Source of the DNA: an uncultured Sulfitobacter sp.
GTDB taxonomy: Bacteria; Pseudomonadota; Alphaproteobacteria; Rhodobacterales; Rhodobacteraceae
Assembly: GCF_947500075.1 (NCBI RefSeq)
Contig: NZ_CANMQS010000008.1
Location: 1 to 64,000, forward strand
Direction of reading: 5' to 3'
Length of the DNA: 64,000 bases
In this document: piece by piece, positions 42,008 through 50,981 of the stretch
How positions within the stretch are numbered: the first letter of the stretch is position 1
Layout of the letters: the number at the start of each line of letters is the position of its first letter
Translations under genes and position numbers: made by a program
Notes under the pieces: generated by a model
Told to the model about the DNA's origin: nothing
Database searches by the model: none
Seen by the model: only the letters and a program-made list of their open reading frames with translations

Positions 42008-42972
42008 GGTTTGCGCAATGTCTGGATCATCTGGGCAAGGATCGACACGGCGATCTCTGCCGGACCTGCCGCCCCGATATCAAGGCCAACCGGGCCATGG
42101 ATGCGCGCGATCTGCGCTTCGGAGAATCCCGCCCCTGTCAAACGCTCAACACGGGCTGCATGAGTACGCTTGCTGCCAAGCGCCCCGATATAAAAGACGT
42201 CCGAGCGCAAGGCGATCTCAAGCGCGGGATCATCCAGCTTGGGGTCATGGGTCAGCAGGACCAAAGCCGTCCGCGCATCAATGCCCACTTCGTTGATGGC
42301 GTCATCAGGCCAGTCGTTGATCACGCGGGCCTGCGGGAAGCGGGCCGCTGCGCCAAAGGCTTCGCGCGGGTCAATCACCAGCGGATCAAAGCCCGCACCC
42401 TGCGCCATGCTGACCAGATGCTGCGCGATGTGCACACCGCCAACGACAACCAACCGCAAGGGCGGGTTGTGAATGGCCACGAAGGTCGCGCCGTCTTCGG
42501 TCACGCCGGAACGGTCCATGCGAAACCGGTCCGCGTGGCCCTCACGCACCAATGCCCGCGCGCTGCCGTCCAGCGCCACTTCATAAGCGATCTGCGTGCG
42601 GGCGGCGCGGGCCGCGACCAGTTCCCGCAACATCTCTACCGGCATGCCGCCATCGCCGATGGGTTCGACCAACACGCGGATGGTACCACCACAGGCCAGA
42701 CCAACCGCAAAAGCATCCCCGTCACTTACCCCGTATTCCAGCACCCGTGTGCCGCCGTTTTCGATCACATCCCGCGCCTCCAGCACCACCGCGCCCTCGA
42801 CACAGCCGCCAGAGACGGAGCCCTCCATCGCGCCGTCGCCCGCCACAACCAGTTGCGCGCCAACCCGGCGCGGCGCAGACCCCCAGGTTTCAATCACCGT
42901 CGCCAGCGCTGCACCCTGCCCGGCATCAGCCCAAGCCAATGCCTGTTCCGGTGCCTGATCAATCTGTTGCAT
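42004..42972 (-). CDS. xdhC: XdhC-family molybdenum cofactor maturation protein
   Basis: A 322-residue XdhC protein, which binds Mo cofactor, promotes its sulfuration and inserts it into molybdenum hydroxylases. Signature GSAPRRVGAQLVVAGDG then GSVSGGCVEGAV is followed by a C-terminal Rossmann domain (LVVVGGVHIAQHL, FYIGALGSKRTHAARVERL). The start MQQIDQAP has GGGAGGAAACGC upstream; the track start is 26 codons earlier. It is co-transcribed with the molybdopterin-binding gene. Confidence 0.9.
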   Translation of the reverse strand: MQQIDQAPEQALAWADAGQGAALATVIETWGSAPRRVGAQLVVAGDGAMEGSVSGGCVEGAVVLEARDVIENGGTRVLEYGVSDGDAFAVGLACGGTIRVLVEPIGDGGMPVEMLRELVAARAARTQIAYEVALDGSARALVREGHADRFRMDRSGVTEDGATFVAIHNPPLRLVVVGGVHIAQHLVSMAQGAGFDPLVIDPREAFGAAARFPQARVINDWPDDAINEVGIDARTALVLLTHDPKLDDPALEIALRSDVFYIGALGSKRTHAARVERLTGAGFSEAQIARIHGPVGLDIGAAGPAEIAVSILAQMIQTLRKP

Positions 42973-43127
42973 GCGTTTCCTCCCACTGGCCCGCCTGCGC
43001 ACAGCGTAGAGTGCGCAGCACCAAGCCTCAACATCAAAGCCCGCAGACAATGCGCCGCTATCGCTTGCACAGACCTGCCAGCCCCACTACATCTGAGCCA
43101 AAGCAACACAACCAAGCGGAGCCCGCC

Positions 43128-43364
43128 ATGCCCATGCAAGCCAGCGAGATCGAAGAGCTGATCCGCGTCGCCTTTCCGGAGGCTGAAATCACCGTCGAAG
43201 GCAACGATGGCGTGCACATGGCTGCCATGGTTGTCGATGCCTCCTTCAAAGGCATGAACCGGGTGCAGCAACAACGCGCCGTCTATGCCGCGCTCAAAGG
43301 CAAGATGGACGGCAGCAATGGCGAGTTGCACGCGCTGGCCCTGACCACCCGCGCGCCGGAATAG
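43128..43364 (+). CDS. BolA/IbaG-family protein
   Basis: A 78-residue BolA-fold protein (IEELIRVAFPEAEITVEG, VDASFKGMNRVQQQRAVYAA, HALALTTRAPE). BolA proteins bind monothiol glutaredoxins through a shared [2Fe-2S] cluster. The grxD-like gene lies two genes downstream in the same run, which fits a BolA-Grx pair in iron-sulfur or iron signalling. It was hidden in a longer ORF of the track (42552..43364). Confidence 0.9.
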   Translation: MPMQASEIEELIRVAFPEAEITVEGNDGVHMAAMVVDASFKGMNRVQQQRAVYAALKGKMDGSNGELHALALTTRAPE

Positions 43365-43368
43365 GCCC

Positions 43369-43713
43369 ATGTTCTGGGGCTGGATCATCGGCATTGCGCT
43401 TGTCGCTGTAGTGGGTATCTCCATTGCCCAGTACCGCGCGCAGGCAGGCACCTACCGGTCGCTGTCTTCCCGCCAGCCTGAACGCATGCAGGCTGGCCCG
43501 CGCCCCCTGGGCACAGAGGCGCTGGACCTTGAAGCCGTGCAACGCACGCAACGCCGCAACGAAAGTCTTGAGCGGGCACACACGAGCCTGACCCGTGGAC
43601 GGGGCATTTCCAGCCTGGAAAGCGCCGGCACCGATGTTCAGCCGCTGGCTGATGACGAAACCTATGCCCGGCGTTTCCATGCCGCATTCCAACGCAACAA
43701 GGACAAAACATGA
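43369..43713 (+). CDS. Single-pass membrane protein of unknown function
   Basis: A 114-residue protein: one N-terminal membrane helix ([18 protein letters not shown]), then a basic, polar region without a recognised domain. It lies four bases after the bolA-type gene and overlaps the glutaredoxin gene by four bases, so it belongs to that operon. I do not recognise the family. Confidence 0.75.
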   Translation: MFWGWIIGIALVAVVGISIAQYRAQAGTYRSLSSRQPERMQAGPRPLGTEALDLEAVQRTQRRNESLERAHTSLTRGRGISSLESAGTDVQPLADDETYARRFHAAFQRNKDKT

Positions 43714-44072
43714 CCGACGCAACAACCCAGATCAAAGAACAGATTACCGCCAATGATGTGGTGCTTTTCATGAAAGGCACCAAGGAAATGCCGCAATGCG
43801 GGTTCTCCTCCCGCGTGGCTGGGGTGCTCAACTACATGGGCGTGGATTTTTCCGATGTGAATGTGCTGGCCGATGAAACCATCCGACAGGGGATCAAGGA
43901 ATTCTCCGACTGGCCGACCATTCCGCAGCTCTATGTGAAGGGCGAATTTGTCGGCGGCTGCGACATCATCACGGAAATGACCATCTCGGGTGAGCTTGAC
44001 ACGCTGCTGGAAGAGAACGGCGTGACCTTCGACAAGGACGCCGCGGACAAGATCCGCGAAGCCAACGCCTGA
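43710..44072 (+). CDS. grxD: Monothiol glutaredoxin, Grx4 type
   Basis: A 120-residue monothiol glutaredoxin with the CGFS active site ([14 protein letters not shown]), the [18 protein letters not shown] glutathione/cluster-binding region and Grx4 length. It binds a [2Fe-2S] cluster with glutathione and passes it on, often with BolA. Overlapped start (ATGA) with the previous gene. A terminator follows. Confidence 0.95.
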   Translation: MTDATTQIKEQITANDVVLFMKGTKEMPQCGFSSRVAGVLNYMGVDFSDVNVLADETIRQGIKEFSDWPTIPQLYVKGEFVGGCDIITEMTISGELDTLLEENGVTFDKDAADKIREANA

Positions 44073-44118
44073 TCTGATTGGACAGCCGCACTGGCATTGG
44101 CCAGCGCGATAGACAACG

Positions 44119-44151
44119 GAAATGCCGGGATGCGATGCACCCGGCATTTTG
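44119..44151 (+). terminator. Intrinsic terminator after grxD
   Basis: AAATGCCGGG pairs with CCCGGCATTTT around a ten-base loop, 47 bp past the grxD stop. It may also stop the convergent response-regulator transcript. Confidence 0.75.
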
Positions 44152-44168
44152 CATGGCGCGGCCCGCTG

Positions 44169-44600
44169 TCAGGTAGAGGTCGCGCGTTCGTCCAGCAGCG
44201 TGGCAAGATGGGTGATATGCTCAAGGCACAGGGGTTTGTGCAAAAACTCCCGTACCGCGTCATACTTCATCGCCCGGTCATAGTCCCGCGGGTTGAGCGA
44301 CGTGGTCAGCATCACCACCACTGGCGCGAAATCCGGCCCAACCGCGTCCGAGGCCGCTTGCAGGAATTCAAACCCATCCATGCGCGGCATGTTCACATCC
44401 AGCAGGATCAGATCAACTGGCGGAGAGGCAGGGTCCATCAGATATTCCAACGCCTCTGACGCCCAGAGGAAGCCGACAACTTCGTCCACCATGCCCGATC
44501 GTTTGATCACCCTGCGGTACATCATCTGATCAATCTCATTGTCATCGATCATCATCAGGCGCTTGATCCGCGTCTTGGGTGGCTGTGCGCGCATGTTCAT
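44169..44600 (-). CDS. Single-domain response regulator
   Basis: A 143-residue receiver domain without output domain. Acidic pocket MIDDNEID, phospho-Asp in LILLDVNMPRMDGF, Thr in MLTTS, and Lys in FLHKPL are present. The DDNEIDQMMYRRVIKRSG pattern resembles Rcp1-like regulators. It overlaps the small upstream gene by four bases. No histidine kinase lies nearby, so it may take phosphate from a distant kinase. Confidence 0.9.
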   Translation of the reverse strand: MNMRAQPPKTRIKRLMMIDDNEIDQMMYRRVIKRSGMVDEVVGFLWASEALEYLMDPASPPVDLILLDVNMPRMDGFEFLQAASDAVGPDFAPVVVMLTTSLNPRDYDRAMKYDAVREFLHKPLCLEHITHLATLLDERATST

Positions 44601-44782
44601 GAGAAAGGACCGTCTTGTCCCGCTGATCGCTGCACGTCAGAACCGCGCCGTGCCGCCGTCGTCTGACGCAACGGGATGAGATCATCGGGCACCGTGGCCC
44701 CTTCGATCAGATCCACGAGCCGCTTGAATTGCGCCAACACGCTGTCGCCCAACGCGACCAAAAACCTCAATACCTGCACCAT
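44597..44782 (-). CDS. Small protein translationally coupled to the response regulator
   Basis: A 61-residue protein (MVQVLRFLVALGDSVLAQFK at the start, polar C-terminus). A GGAGGG site eight bases before the ATG and a four-base overlap with the response regulator gene make it credible. The N-terminal 30 residues form a possible amphipathic helix. I recognise no family; a regulator-binding peptide or remnant of a kinase is possible. Confidence 0.6.
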   Translation of the reverse strand: MVQVLRFLVALGDSVLAQFKRLVDLIEGATVPDDLIPLRQTTAARRGSDVQRSAGQDGPFS

Positions 44783-44870
44783 ATGACTGACCCTCCCGGC
44801 TACGCCCAGTTATGAGCCGTCCGGCAAGGACCATAGGTGCAACAGCTTAAGAAACGTCTAAACGCTGGGA

Positions 44871-45272
44871 TCAGCCTGCATCACCGTCCGCGTTTTCCTC
44901 GACCTGCGCGGCCAAAGCCTCGGCCCGTGCCGCCAGTTCTGCCAGGGTGTCCTTGACCTCCTGCGGCACAACCGGCACTTCGACCCGCTCCGCTTCGGGG
45001 CCCGCATTGCGCAGCCCTGCAAGCTCCGCCTCCCGCTCCGCAAGCTGGGAGCGCACTTCGTTTATGCGATCCTCGACAGAGGCTGCCTTGTCGGCCAACA
45101 GAAGGCCTGCCATCAGCAGCATCCGCGCTTCGGGCATGCGACCAACCTGATCCGAGAGCACCTGCGCTTCGTCATCCAGCATCTTCGCGGCTGAGTGCAG
45201 ATACCCTTCCTCGCCATCCTGACAGGCCACTTCGAACTGGCGGCCACCGATTGTAATCCGAACCTCGGGCAT
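44871..45272 (-). CDS. zapA: Cell division protein ZapA
   Basis: A 133-residue ZapA: the N-terminal FtsZ-binding fold (EVRITIGGRQFEVACQDGEE) and a C-terminal coiled coil starting near LLADKAASVEDRINEV. It bundles FtsZ filaments at the division site. A C-terminal extension after residue 100 is longer than the E. coli protein (109). The start overlaps the preceding coiled-coil gene (TGATG). Confidence 0.88.
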   Translation of the reverse strand: MPEVRITIGGRQFEVACQDGEEGYLHSAAKMLDDEAQVLSDQVGRMPEARMLLMAGLLLADKAASVEDRINEVRSQLAEREAELAGLRNAGPEAERVEVPVVPQEVKDTLAELAARAEALAAQVEENADGDAG

Positions 45273-45775
45273 CAGTCGCTCTCCTTCGCGGGGGTGGGTT
45301 CAGAGGGCGCATCTGCCGCTTCTTTCACCAGCGGTTCCAGGGCGGCAAGAATGGCGTCCGCTTCTGCAATATCGCTGGCGCGGGCGGCCCGCAGCCCTTC
45401 AAGCTCCGCGAGCATGGCGGTGTTGATCAGATGCGGCTCCCCCACACCTTCCTGATTGGCTTCGCGCAGGGCAGCACAAGCATCGGTCAGCTCCTGATTT
45501 GCCTTGCGCAGGCGTTGCAACTCCAGATCCAGCGCAGCAATACGGCCGCCTGTATCCTCAACCTGCGTGCGCAGGCTCGCCAGTTCCTCATCCGCCTTGG
45601 TTTTGAGCGCGTAGACCCGTTCGCGCAGCTGCGCATTGGCCGTGCGTTCATCCTCCAGCGCGCGCACCGTTTCGGGATCCGGCGCGGGCGGTTTGTCCCG
45701 CGCGGCATCCACGCCTTTGGCGATACGGTCCATCGCAGCCGTGATGCGGCTTTGTAATTCGTCGATGTCACTCAT
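45272..45775 (-). CDS. Coiled-coil protein coupled to zapA
   Basis: A 167-residue protein, mostly coiled coil (ALEDERTANAQLRERVYALK, then LASLRTQVEDTGGRIAALDL), with flanking disordered tails. It precedes zapA with a one-base overlap. Its role may be like ZapB, linking ZapA to the divisome, but there is no sequence proof. Starts at ATG 45775 (weak site) or GTG 45811 are both possible. Confidence 0.75.
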   Translation of the reverse strand: MSDIDELQSRITAAMDRIAKGVDAARDKPPAPDPETVRALEDERTANAQLRERVYALKTKADEELASLRTQVEDTGGRIAALDLELQRLRKANQELTDACAALREANQEGVGEPHLINTAMLAELEGLRAARASDIAEADAILAALEPLVKEAADAPSEPTPAKESD

Positions 45776-46024
45776 AACCCGGTCCGATACTCCTGCACGC
45801 AGCTTTGACACGGATCGCCCCGCACGAATCGCGTGGCGTCCGCCGTGTACTTTATCCTAAACAAGCCGCGCGACAAATGCGCCCCTTTTAGATCAGCAGG
45901 TTGGACGGCGAAGTTGATCCAGCAAGACATCGCCGATGCCGCCTTCGGCTTGCACTTTGTCCAATCGCTGGTATGGACGGGGAAATCGCCTATCCCGCAA
46001 AGCTCTCCGCAAAGGATGTGACCC

Positions 46025-48040
46025 TTGGATCTGAACGAACTGCGCAAAAACCACCCCGACCACTGGGCCAAGGCCACGGCCATCCGCACGCTGACACTGG
46101 ATGCGGTTGCAGCCGCCAATTCCGGCCACTCCGGCATGCCGATGGGCATGGCCGATGTGGCGACGGTCCTGTTTGAACGGCACCTGAAATTCGACGCGGC
46201 CAACCCGCTGTGGCCAGACCGGGACCGGTTCATCCTGTCAGCCGGTCACGGCTCGATGCTGATCTATGCGCTGTTGCATCTGGTGGGCGACACCCAGTTC
46301 CCATTGGAAGAGATCAAGAATTTCCGCCAGATGGGCGCCCGCACAGCTGGCCATCCGGAAAACTTCCTTGCCGATGCGATTGAAACGACAACCGGACCGC
46401 TGGGCCAGGGCATCGCCAATTCTGTCGGTTTCGCCATGGCGGAGGAAATCCAGCGCGCGGCTTACGGCAAGAAGATTGTCGACCACCACACCTATGTCAT
46501 CGCGGGCGACGGCTGCCTGATGGAAGGCGTCAGCCAGGAGGCCATCACGCTGGCAGGTCGGCACCAGTTGAGCAAACTGATCGTGCTGTGGGACAACAAC
46601 AACATCACCATCGACGGCCCCCTCACCCTGTCTGACCGCACCGATCAGGTTGGGCGTTTTGCCGCCGCAGGCTGGCACACGATTGAAATTGACGGCCACA
46701 ACCCCGACGAAATTGACGCAGCCCTGACCGAAGCGAAAGGGTCCGACCTGCCGACGATGATCGCCTGCAAGACCCACATTGCCCTGGGTCACGCAGCACA
46801 GGACACCTCCAAAGGCCACGGCGCGCTGACCGATCCTGACCAGTTGCAGGCCGCCAAAGAAGCGTATGGCGTCAAGACCGGCCCGTTCGAGATCCCGTCA
46901 GATGTCAAAACAGCCTGGGAAGAGATCGGCAAGCGTGGCACCGCCGAGCGGCGCGCCTGGGAAGAACGGTTTGACAAGATGTCCCGCAACAAGCGTGAGA
47001 CCTTCAACCGTGCCTTGGCGGGCGATCCCCCCAAGAAACTCAGCGCGACGGTCAAGGCTTTCAAGAAACAGATGTCGGAAGCAGCCCCAAAGCTGGCCAC
47101 CCGCGCCAGTTCCGAAAAGGCGCTTGAAGTCCTGAATCCGATCCTGCCCGAAACCGTTGGCGGCTCTGCCGATCTGACGGGATCCAACAACACCAAGACG
47201 TCTGATCTGGGCGTCTTTGACGTGGACAACCGCGGTGGTCGCTATGTCTATTGGGGCATTCGGGAGCACGGCATGGCCGCTGCGATGAACGGCATGGCGC
47301 TGCATGGCGGCGTGCGGCCCTATGGCGGCACCTTCATGTGTTTCACCGACTACGCCCGGCCCTCCATGCGGTTGGCCGCGTTGATGAAAATCCCGACGGT
47401 CTTCGTGATGACCCACGATTCCATCGGCTTGGGCGAAGACGGCCCGACCCACCAGCCTGTCGAACATCTGGCGATCAGCCGTGCAACACCGAACACGCTT
47501 GTCTTCCGCCCTGCCGACACCATCGAGACGGCGGAAAGCTGGGAACTGGCGTTCTCTTCCAAGGAGACCCCATCGGTGCTGTCCCTGACCCGTCAGGGCC
47601 TGCCGACCGTGCGGACAGAGCACAAGAACACCAACCTCTCTGCCAAGGGCGCGTATGTGCTGGCTGATGCCGACGGCAAACGTCAGGTGATCCTGATCGC
47701 CACCGGTTCAGAAGTTCATCTGGCGATGGAAGCCCGCGACATCCTGCAAGCCGATGGCATCGGCGTGCGCGTCGTGTCCATGCCATGCATGGAGCTGTTT
47801 GCCGCGCAGGATGATGCCTACCGCAAGCGGATCCTGCCCGGAGGTGCCGTGCGTGTCGGGGTTGAAGCCGGTGTCCGGCAAGGCTGGGACCGCTGGCTGC
47901 TGGGGGAACGCGGCAAGTACGGCAAGGCGGATTTCGTCGGCATGGAAAGCTTTGGTGCCTCAGCCCCCGCAGGCGAATTGTTCGAAAAATACGGCATCAC
48001 TGCCCAGAACATCGCAGACAAGGCCCGCGCCCTGCTCTGA
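46025..48040 (+). CDS. tkt: Transketolase
   Basis: A 671-residue thiamine-diphosphate enzyme of the pentose phosphate pathway. Thiamine site [14 protein letters not shown]...DNNN, the substrate histidines ([20 protein letters not shown]) and the pyrimidine-binding half ([20 protein letters not shown]) are present. Translation starts at TTG 46025 (LDLNEL), eight bases after AAGGA; no ATG in frame is near. It is separate from the zapA cluster (divergent, 249 bp with no visible gene). Confidence 0.96.
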   Translation: MDLNELRKNHPDHWAKATAIRTLTLDAVAAANSGHSGMPMGMADVATVLFERHLKFDAANPLWPDRDRFILSAGHGSMLIYALLHLVGDTQFPLEEIKNFRQMGARTAGHPENFLADAIETTTGPLGQGIANSVGFAMAEEIQRAAYGKKIVDHHTYVIAGDGCLMEGVSQEAITLAGRHQLSKLIVLWDNNNITIDGPLTLSDRTDQVGRFAAAGWHTIEIDGHNPDEIDAALTEAKGSDLPTMIACKTHIALGHAAQDTSKGHGALTDPDQLQAAKEAYGVKTGPFEIPSDVKTAWEEIGKRGTAERRAWEERFDKMSRNKRETFNRALAGDPPKKLSATVKAFKKQMSEAAPKLATRASSEKALEVLNPILPETVGGSADLTGSNNTKTSDLGVFDVDNRGGRYVYWGIREHGMAAAMNGMALHGGVRPYGGTFMCFTDYARPSMRLAALMKIPTVFVMTHDSIGLGEDGPTHQPVEHLAISRATPNTLVFRPADTIETAESWELAFSSKETPSVLSLTRQGLPTVRTEHKNTNLSAKGAYVLADADGKRQVILIATGSEVHLAMEARDILQADGIGVRVVSMPCMELFAAQDDAYRKRILPGGAVRVGVEAGVRQGWDRWLLGERGKYGKADFVGMESFGASAPAGELFEKYGITAQNIADKARALL

Positions 48041-48057
48041 TCCGGTTAACGCCCTGT

Positions 48058-48100
48058 AAACGTCCCGTCTTTGCAAAAAGGGCGGGACTTTTTCGTTTTT
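48058..48100 (+). terminator. Intrinsic terminator after tkt
   Basis: GTCCCG pairs with CGGGAC around a loop containing TTTGCAAAAAGG, followed by TTTTT. It lies 20 bp after the tkt stop. Confidence 0.75.
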
Positions 48101-48295
48101 GGAAACGAAAGGGCCATTTTGTTTCCAGTTTGACCTGCCGATCAGCGAAGTCTTGCGAAATTTAACGAAAATTAATTCGAACCTCATATTCTCTCTGGAA
48201 ATGTCGAAGTGACACCCTATGGTTGAGCGATGCAGTTGCTCTCCCGATAGGTGAGAAGACCAAAAGGGTCCCACGCGGGAAAGAAGGAGGTAGAT

Positions 48296-48484
48296 ATGTC
48301 AATCGGATATCTTTTTGTCGGCATGATCAGCGCATTGCTTTGCGCGACATTGAGCCTTGCAATGGGCGGGTCAGCCCCTGTGGCTTTTGCCGTTTATGTC
48401 ATCACCGGCCAGCTTGTGTTGCTTGCGCTGTTGTCGATGGCCGTTGTCCACACCACCCGAGAGCGTGATCACGCGCCTTTGTGA
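48296..48484 (+). CDS. Small two-helix membrane protein
   Basis: A 62-residue protein of two membrane helices (YLFVGMISALLCATLSLAMG and AVYVITGQLVLLALLSMAVV) with a charged tail. A near-perfect Shine-Dalgarno (AAGGAGGT) precedes ATG 48296, so the track start 15 codons earlier is rejected. It resembles small hydrophobic proteins common in Rhodobacterales, with no known function. Its last 16 bases overlap the end of the convergent DUF808 gene. Confidence 0.75.
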   Translation: MSIGYLFVGMISALLCATLSLAMGGSAPVAFAVYVITGQLVLLALLSMAVVHTTRERDHAPL

Positions 48485-49440
48485 AAAACCGCGCGCCAGA
48501 TCGGCGTTATGACTTTTTCACCTACCGGGATCAGCAACAGGCCGATGCCCAGACCAAGCACACCATCCATCACGGCTTTGGAGAACCATTCAACTGCGCC
48601 TTCCAGCGCAGGTGACACCGCATGCCCCACCGCATAGGCCCCGTCATGGATCAGATGGCCCAATGTGCCAAAGCCCATTTCCTCAAGCCCATGCACAATG
48701 ATCGACCCGCCCACCCAAAGCATCGCTGCGGTGCCGATAATCGTCAGCAGCTTTAGAAAGCCGGGCATCCCGCGCACGATCGCACGCCCCGCCGCGCGGG
48801 TCAGGCCAAGACGGCCGTTGTTGGCCAGCGCCAGCCCGACATCATCCATCTTCACGATCAGCGCCACAGACCCGTAGACCACAACAGTGATCATCACGGC
48901 CACGGTCGCCAGCGTGGCGGCCTCCATCCAGAAATTGCTCGGCGGGATCGCCGCCAGAGAGATTGTCATGATCTCCGCCGACAGGATGAAATCGGTTTTG
49001 ATTGCACCCGCGGCTTTCTGTTCTTCAAGATGGGCCGGATCGTCAATGGTCTCTGCCTTGCCGGGGTGGTCTTCGTGGCCGTGCGACATGCCAAGCACAT
49101 GCGCGACCTTCTCCGCCCCTTCAAAACACAGGTATGCACCGCCCAGCATCAACAGCGGTGCGATGGCCCAGGGCGCGAAATTGGCCAGCAGCAGCCCTAT
49201 CGGCAAAAGGAAGACCAGTTTGTTGCGCAACGACCCCTTGGTGATCTTCCAGATCACCGGCAGTTCGCGACTGGCCTCGAAACCCTGAACATATTTCGGG
49301 GTCACAGCAGCATCATCAATCACCGCACCCGCGGCCTTGGAGCCCGCCTTCGCCGCCTGCCCGATCACATCATCAACTGACGCCGCCGCAACCTTGGCAA
49401 TCGCTGCAACATCATCCAGCAACGCAATCAAGCCACTCAT
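48469..49440 (-). CDS. DUF808 family membrane protein (YedI-like)
   Basis: A 323-residue integral membrane protein of DUF808. N-terminal ALLDDVAAIAKVAAASVDDV, the DDAAVTPKYVQGFEASRELP block and several membrane helices (about five) are typical. A cytosolic or periplasmic loop has HGHEDHPGK. Function unknown; E. coli YedI is the relative. It diverges from gap1. Confidence 0.88.
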   Translation of the reverse strand: MSGLIALLDDVAAIAKVAAASVDDVIGQAAKAGSKAAGAVIDDAAVTPKYVQGFEASRELPVIWKITKGSLRNKLVFLLPIGLLLANFAPWAIAPLLMLGGAYLCFEGAEKVAHVLGMSHGHEDHPGKAETIDDPAHLEEQKAAGAIKTDFILSAEIMTISLAAIPPSNFWMEAATLATVAVMITVVVYGSVALIVKMDDVGLALANNGRLGLTRAAGRAIVRGMPGFLKLLTIIGTAAMLWVGGSIIVHGLEEMGFGTLGHLIHDGAYAVGHAVSPALEGAVEWFSKAVMDGVLGLGIGLLLIPVGEKVITPIWRAVFHKGA

Positions 49441-49518
49441 ACCCAGTCCTTTTTGGTCCTCGTTACCCCGCTGCTAGCATATCCAACCGATACCGCAAGC
49501 CAACCTGTTCATTGGACC

Positions 49519-49550
49519 TTTACCGCTAACAGGAAGGTTTATCGCTAACA
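49519..49550. promoter_or_regulatory. Two LacI-type operator candidates upstream of gap1
   Basis: TTTACCGCTAACA (49519) and TTTATCGCTAACA (49538) are a direct repeat; each has the near-palindromic core TTAxCGxTAA with a central CG, as in LacI-family operators. They lie about 115 bp before gap1 in the 223-bp divergent region (49441-49663). In Rhodobacter the LacI-type CceR controls gluconeogenic genes, so a CceR-like protein is a candidate binder. Confidence 0.5.
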
Positions 49551-49663
49551 TCCCGATTTTACGCAGTTTTCCCCCTTATCCTTCCACATGCCCCCCGCTA
49601 TAGAGCGGCAAGACTGCCCGGCCCCGGCCCGCTGGCCCCGGCTGCAACCCCATAGGACATCCC

Positions 49664-50665
49664 ATGACGATCAAAGTTGGTATCAATGGTTTCGGCCGCA
49701 TCGGCCGCTGCACGCTCAGCCATATCGCCGCCTCCGGGCGTGATGACATCGAGGTTGTGAAACTGAACGCGACCGGCCCGATTGAAACAGCCGCGCATCT
49801 GCTGAAATACGACAGCGTGCATGGCCGCTTCCCCGGTGAGATCACGCTGGATGATGGTTATATGAACCTCGGCCAGAACGACATCGAAGTCATGTCGACC
49901 TACAATCTGGAAGAGCTCGACTGGACCGGCTGCGACGTGGTGCTGGAATGTACCGGCAAGTTCAACGACGGCAACAAGGCAGGCGTGCATATCGAACAGG
50001 GCGCCAAACGTGTGCTGCTGTCCGCCCCCGGCAAGAACATCGACCGCACCATCGTTTACGGCGTGAACCACGACACGTTGCAGGCCTCTGACACGATGAT
50101 CTCCAACGGCTCCTGCACCACCAATTGCCTCGCCCCATTGGCCAAGGTCATGCACGAGGCCGTGGGCATCGAAAGCGGTCTGATGACCACGATCCACAGC
50201 TACACCGGCGACCAGCCCACGCTGGACCGCCGCCACAACGACCTCTACCGCGCGCGCGCCGCCGCCATGGCGCTGATCCCCACGTCAACCGGCGCCGCCA
50301 AGGCATTGGGCGAAGTGCTGCCCGCGCTCAAGGGCAAGCTCGACGGGACCGCGATGCGGGTGCCCACGCCCAACGTCTCTGCCGTGGATCTGACCTTTCA
50401 GGCGTGCCGCAAGGTCACCGTGGAGGAGATCAACGCCGCCGCCAAAGCCGCCGCTGAGGGTGAGATGAAGCGCGTGTTGGGCTACGATCCTGAGCAAAAG
50501 GTCAGCATCGACTTCAACCACACCGAAGAAAGCTGCATCTTTGCGCCGGATCAGACCATTGTTGTCTCCGACCGCACCGTGCGCGTGCTGGGCTGGTACG
50601 ACAATGAATGGGCATTCTCTGTCCGGATGGCCGATGTCGCTGTGGCCATGGGCCAGCTCGGCTGA
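49664..50665 (+). CDS. gap: Glyceraldehyde-3-phosphate dehydrogenase, GapB-like (paralogue 1)
   Basis: A 333-residue enzyme of the GapA/GapB family. NAD(P) loop INGFGRIGR and catalytic Cys in NGSCTTNCLAP are present. After strand beta-2 the sequence reads KLNATGPIETAAHLLKYDS: the Asp that favours NAD in glycolytic GapA is replaced by Ala, as in the NADP-preferring gluconeogenic GapB of Bacillus. So a gluconeogenic or dual role is likely. It lies 317 bp before a second gap gene, with a small membrane protein gene between. Possible LacI-type operators are upstream. Confidence 0.93.
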   Translation: MTIKVGINGFGRIGRCTLSHIAASGRDDIEVVKLNATGPIETAAHLLKYDSVHGRFPGEITLDDGYMNLGQNDIEVMSTYNLEELDWTGCDVVLECTGKFNDGNKAGVHIEQGAKRVLLSAPGKNIDRTIVYGVNHDTLQASDTMISNGSCTTNCLAPLAKVMHEAVGIESGLMTTIHSYTGDQPTLDRRHNDLYRARAAAMALIPTSTGAAKALGEVLPALKGKLDGTAMRVPTPNVSAVDLTFQACRKVTVEEINAAAKAAAEGEMKRVLGYDPEQKVSIDFNHTEESCIFAPDQTIVVSDRTVRVLGWYDNEWAFSVRMADVAVAMGQLG

Positions 50666-50727
50666 GCCTTGCACCCCCCGCACGGCCCTGTCATATCGGG
50701 GCAGTCCCTATCAATGGTGCCTGCCCC

Positions 50728-50871
50728 GTGACCAACCGCATTGCCTTTACCCTGATTGTGCTGATCTGCGCGATACTGGTGGTGGATGTGATGATCTACG
50801 GCTCTGACCATCTGATGTTCCTCTTCCGCAAGATGCTGGAACTGCTGGAATGGCTCGCCTTCTGGCGGTGA
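50728..50871 (+). CDS. Small membrane protein between the gap genes
   Basis: A 47-residue protein starting at GTG 50728 (VTNRIAFTLIVLICAILVVD) with one membrane helix and a conserved-looking end (FRKMLELLEWLAFWR). I recall similar small ORFs after gap in Rhodobacterales, but its function is unknown. The ribosome binding site is weak. Confidence 0.6.
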   Translation: MTNRIAFTLIVLICAILVVDVMIYGSDHLMFLFRKMLELLEWLAFWR

Positions 50872-50981
50872 GCTTTCTGCCCTAAAACATTGTATTGATA
50901 CTATATTCTGGCATCGCCCCCGTTGACAGACCGATGTGATGGGCGTTCTTTGGATCATAATTTGATCAAAAGGTGGGTGAC

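Noticed and set aside
44783-44870. Possible 6S RNA next to zapA
   Set aside because: The space is only 88 bp, too short for 6S RNA, and no long hairpin with a central bubble is visible.
50923-50970. Promoter from TTGACA to CATAAT before gap2
   Set aside because: The spacing between the two boxes is about 28 bp, too long for a sigma-70 promoter.
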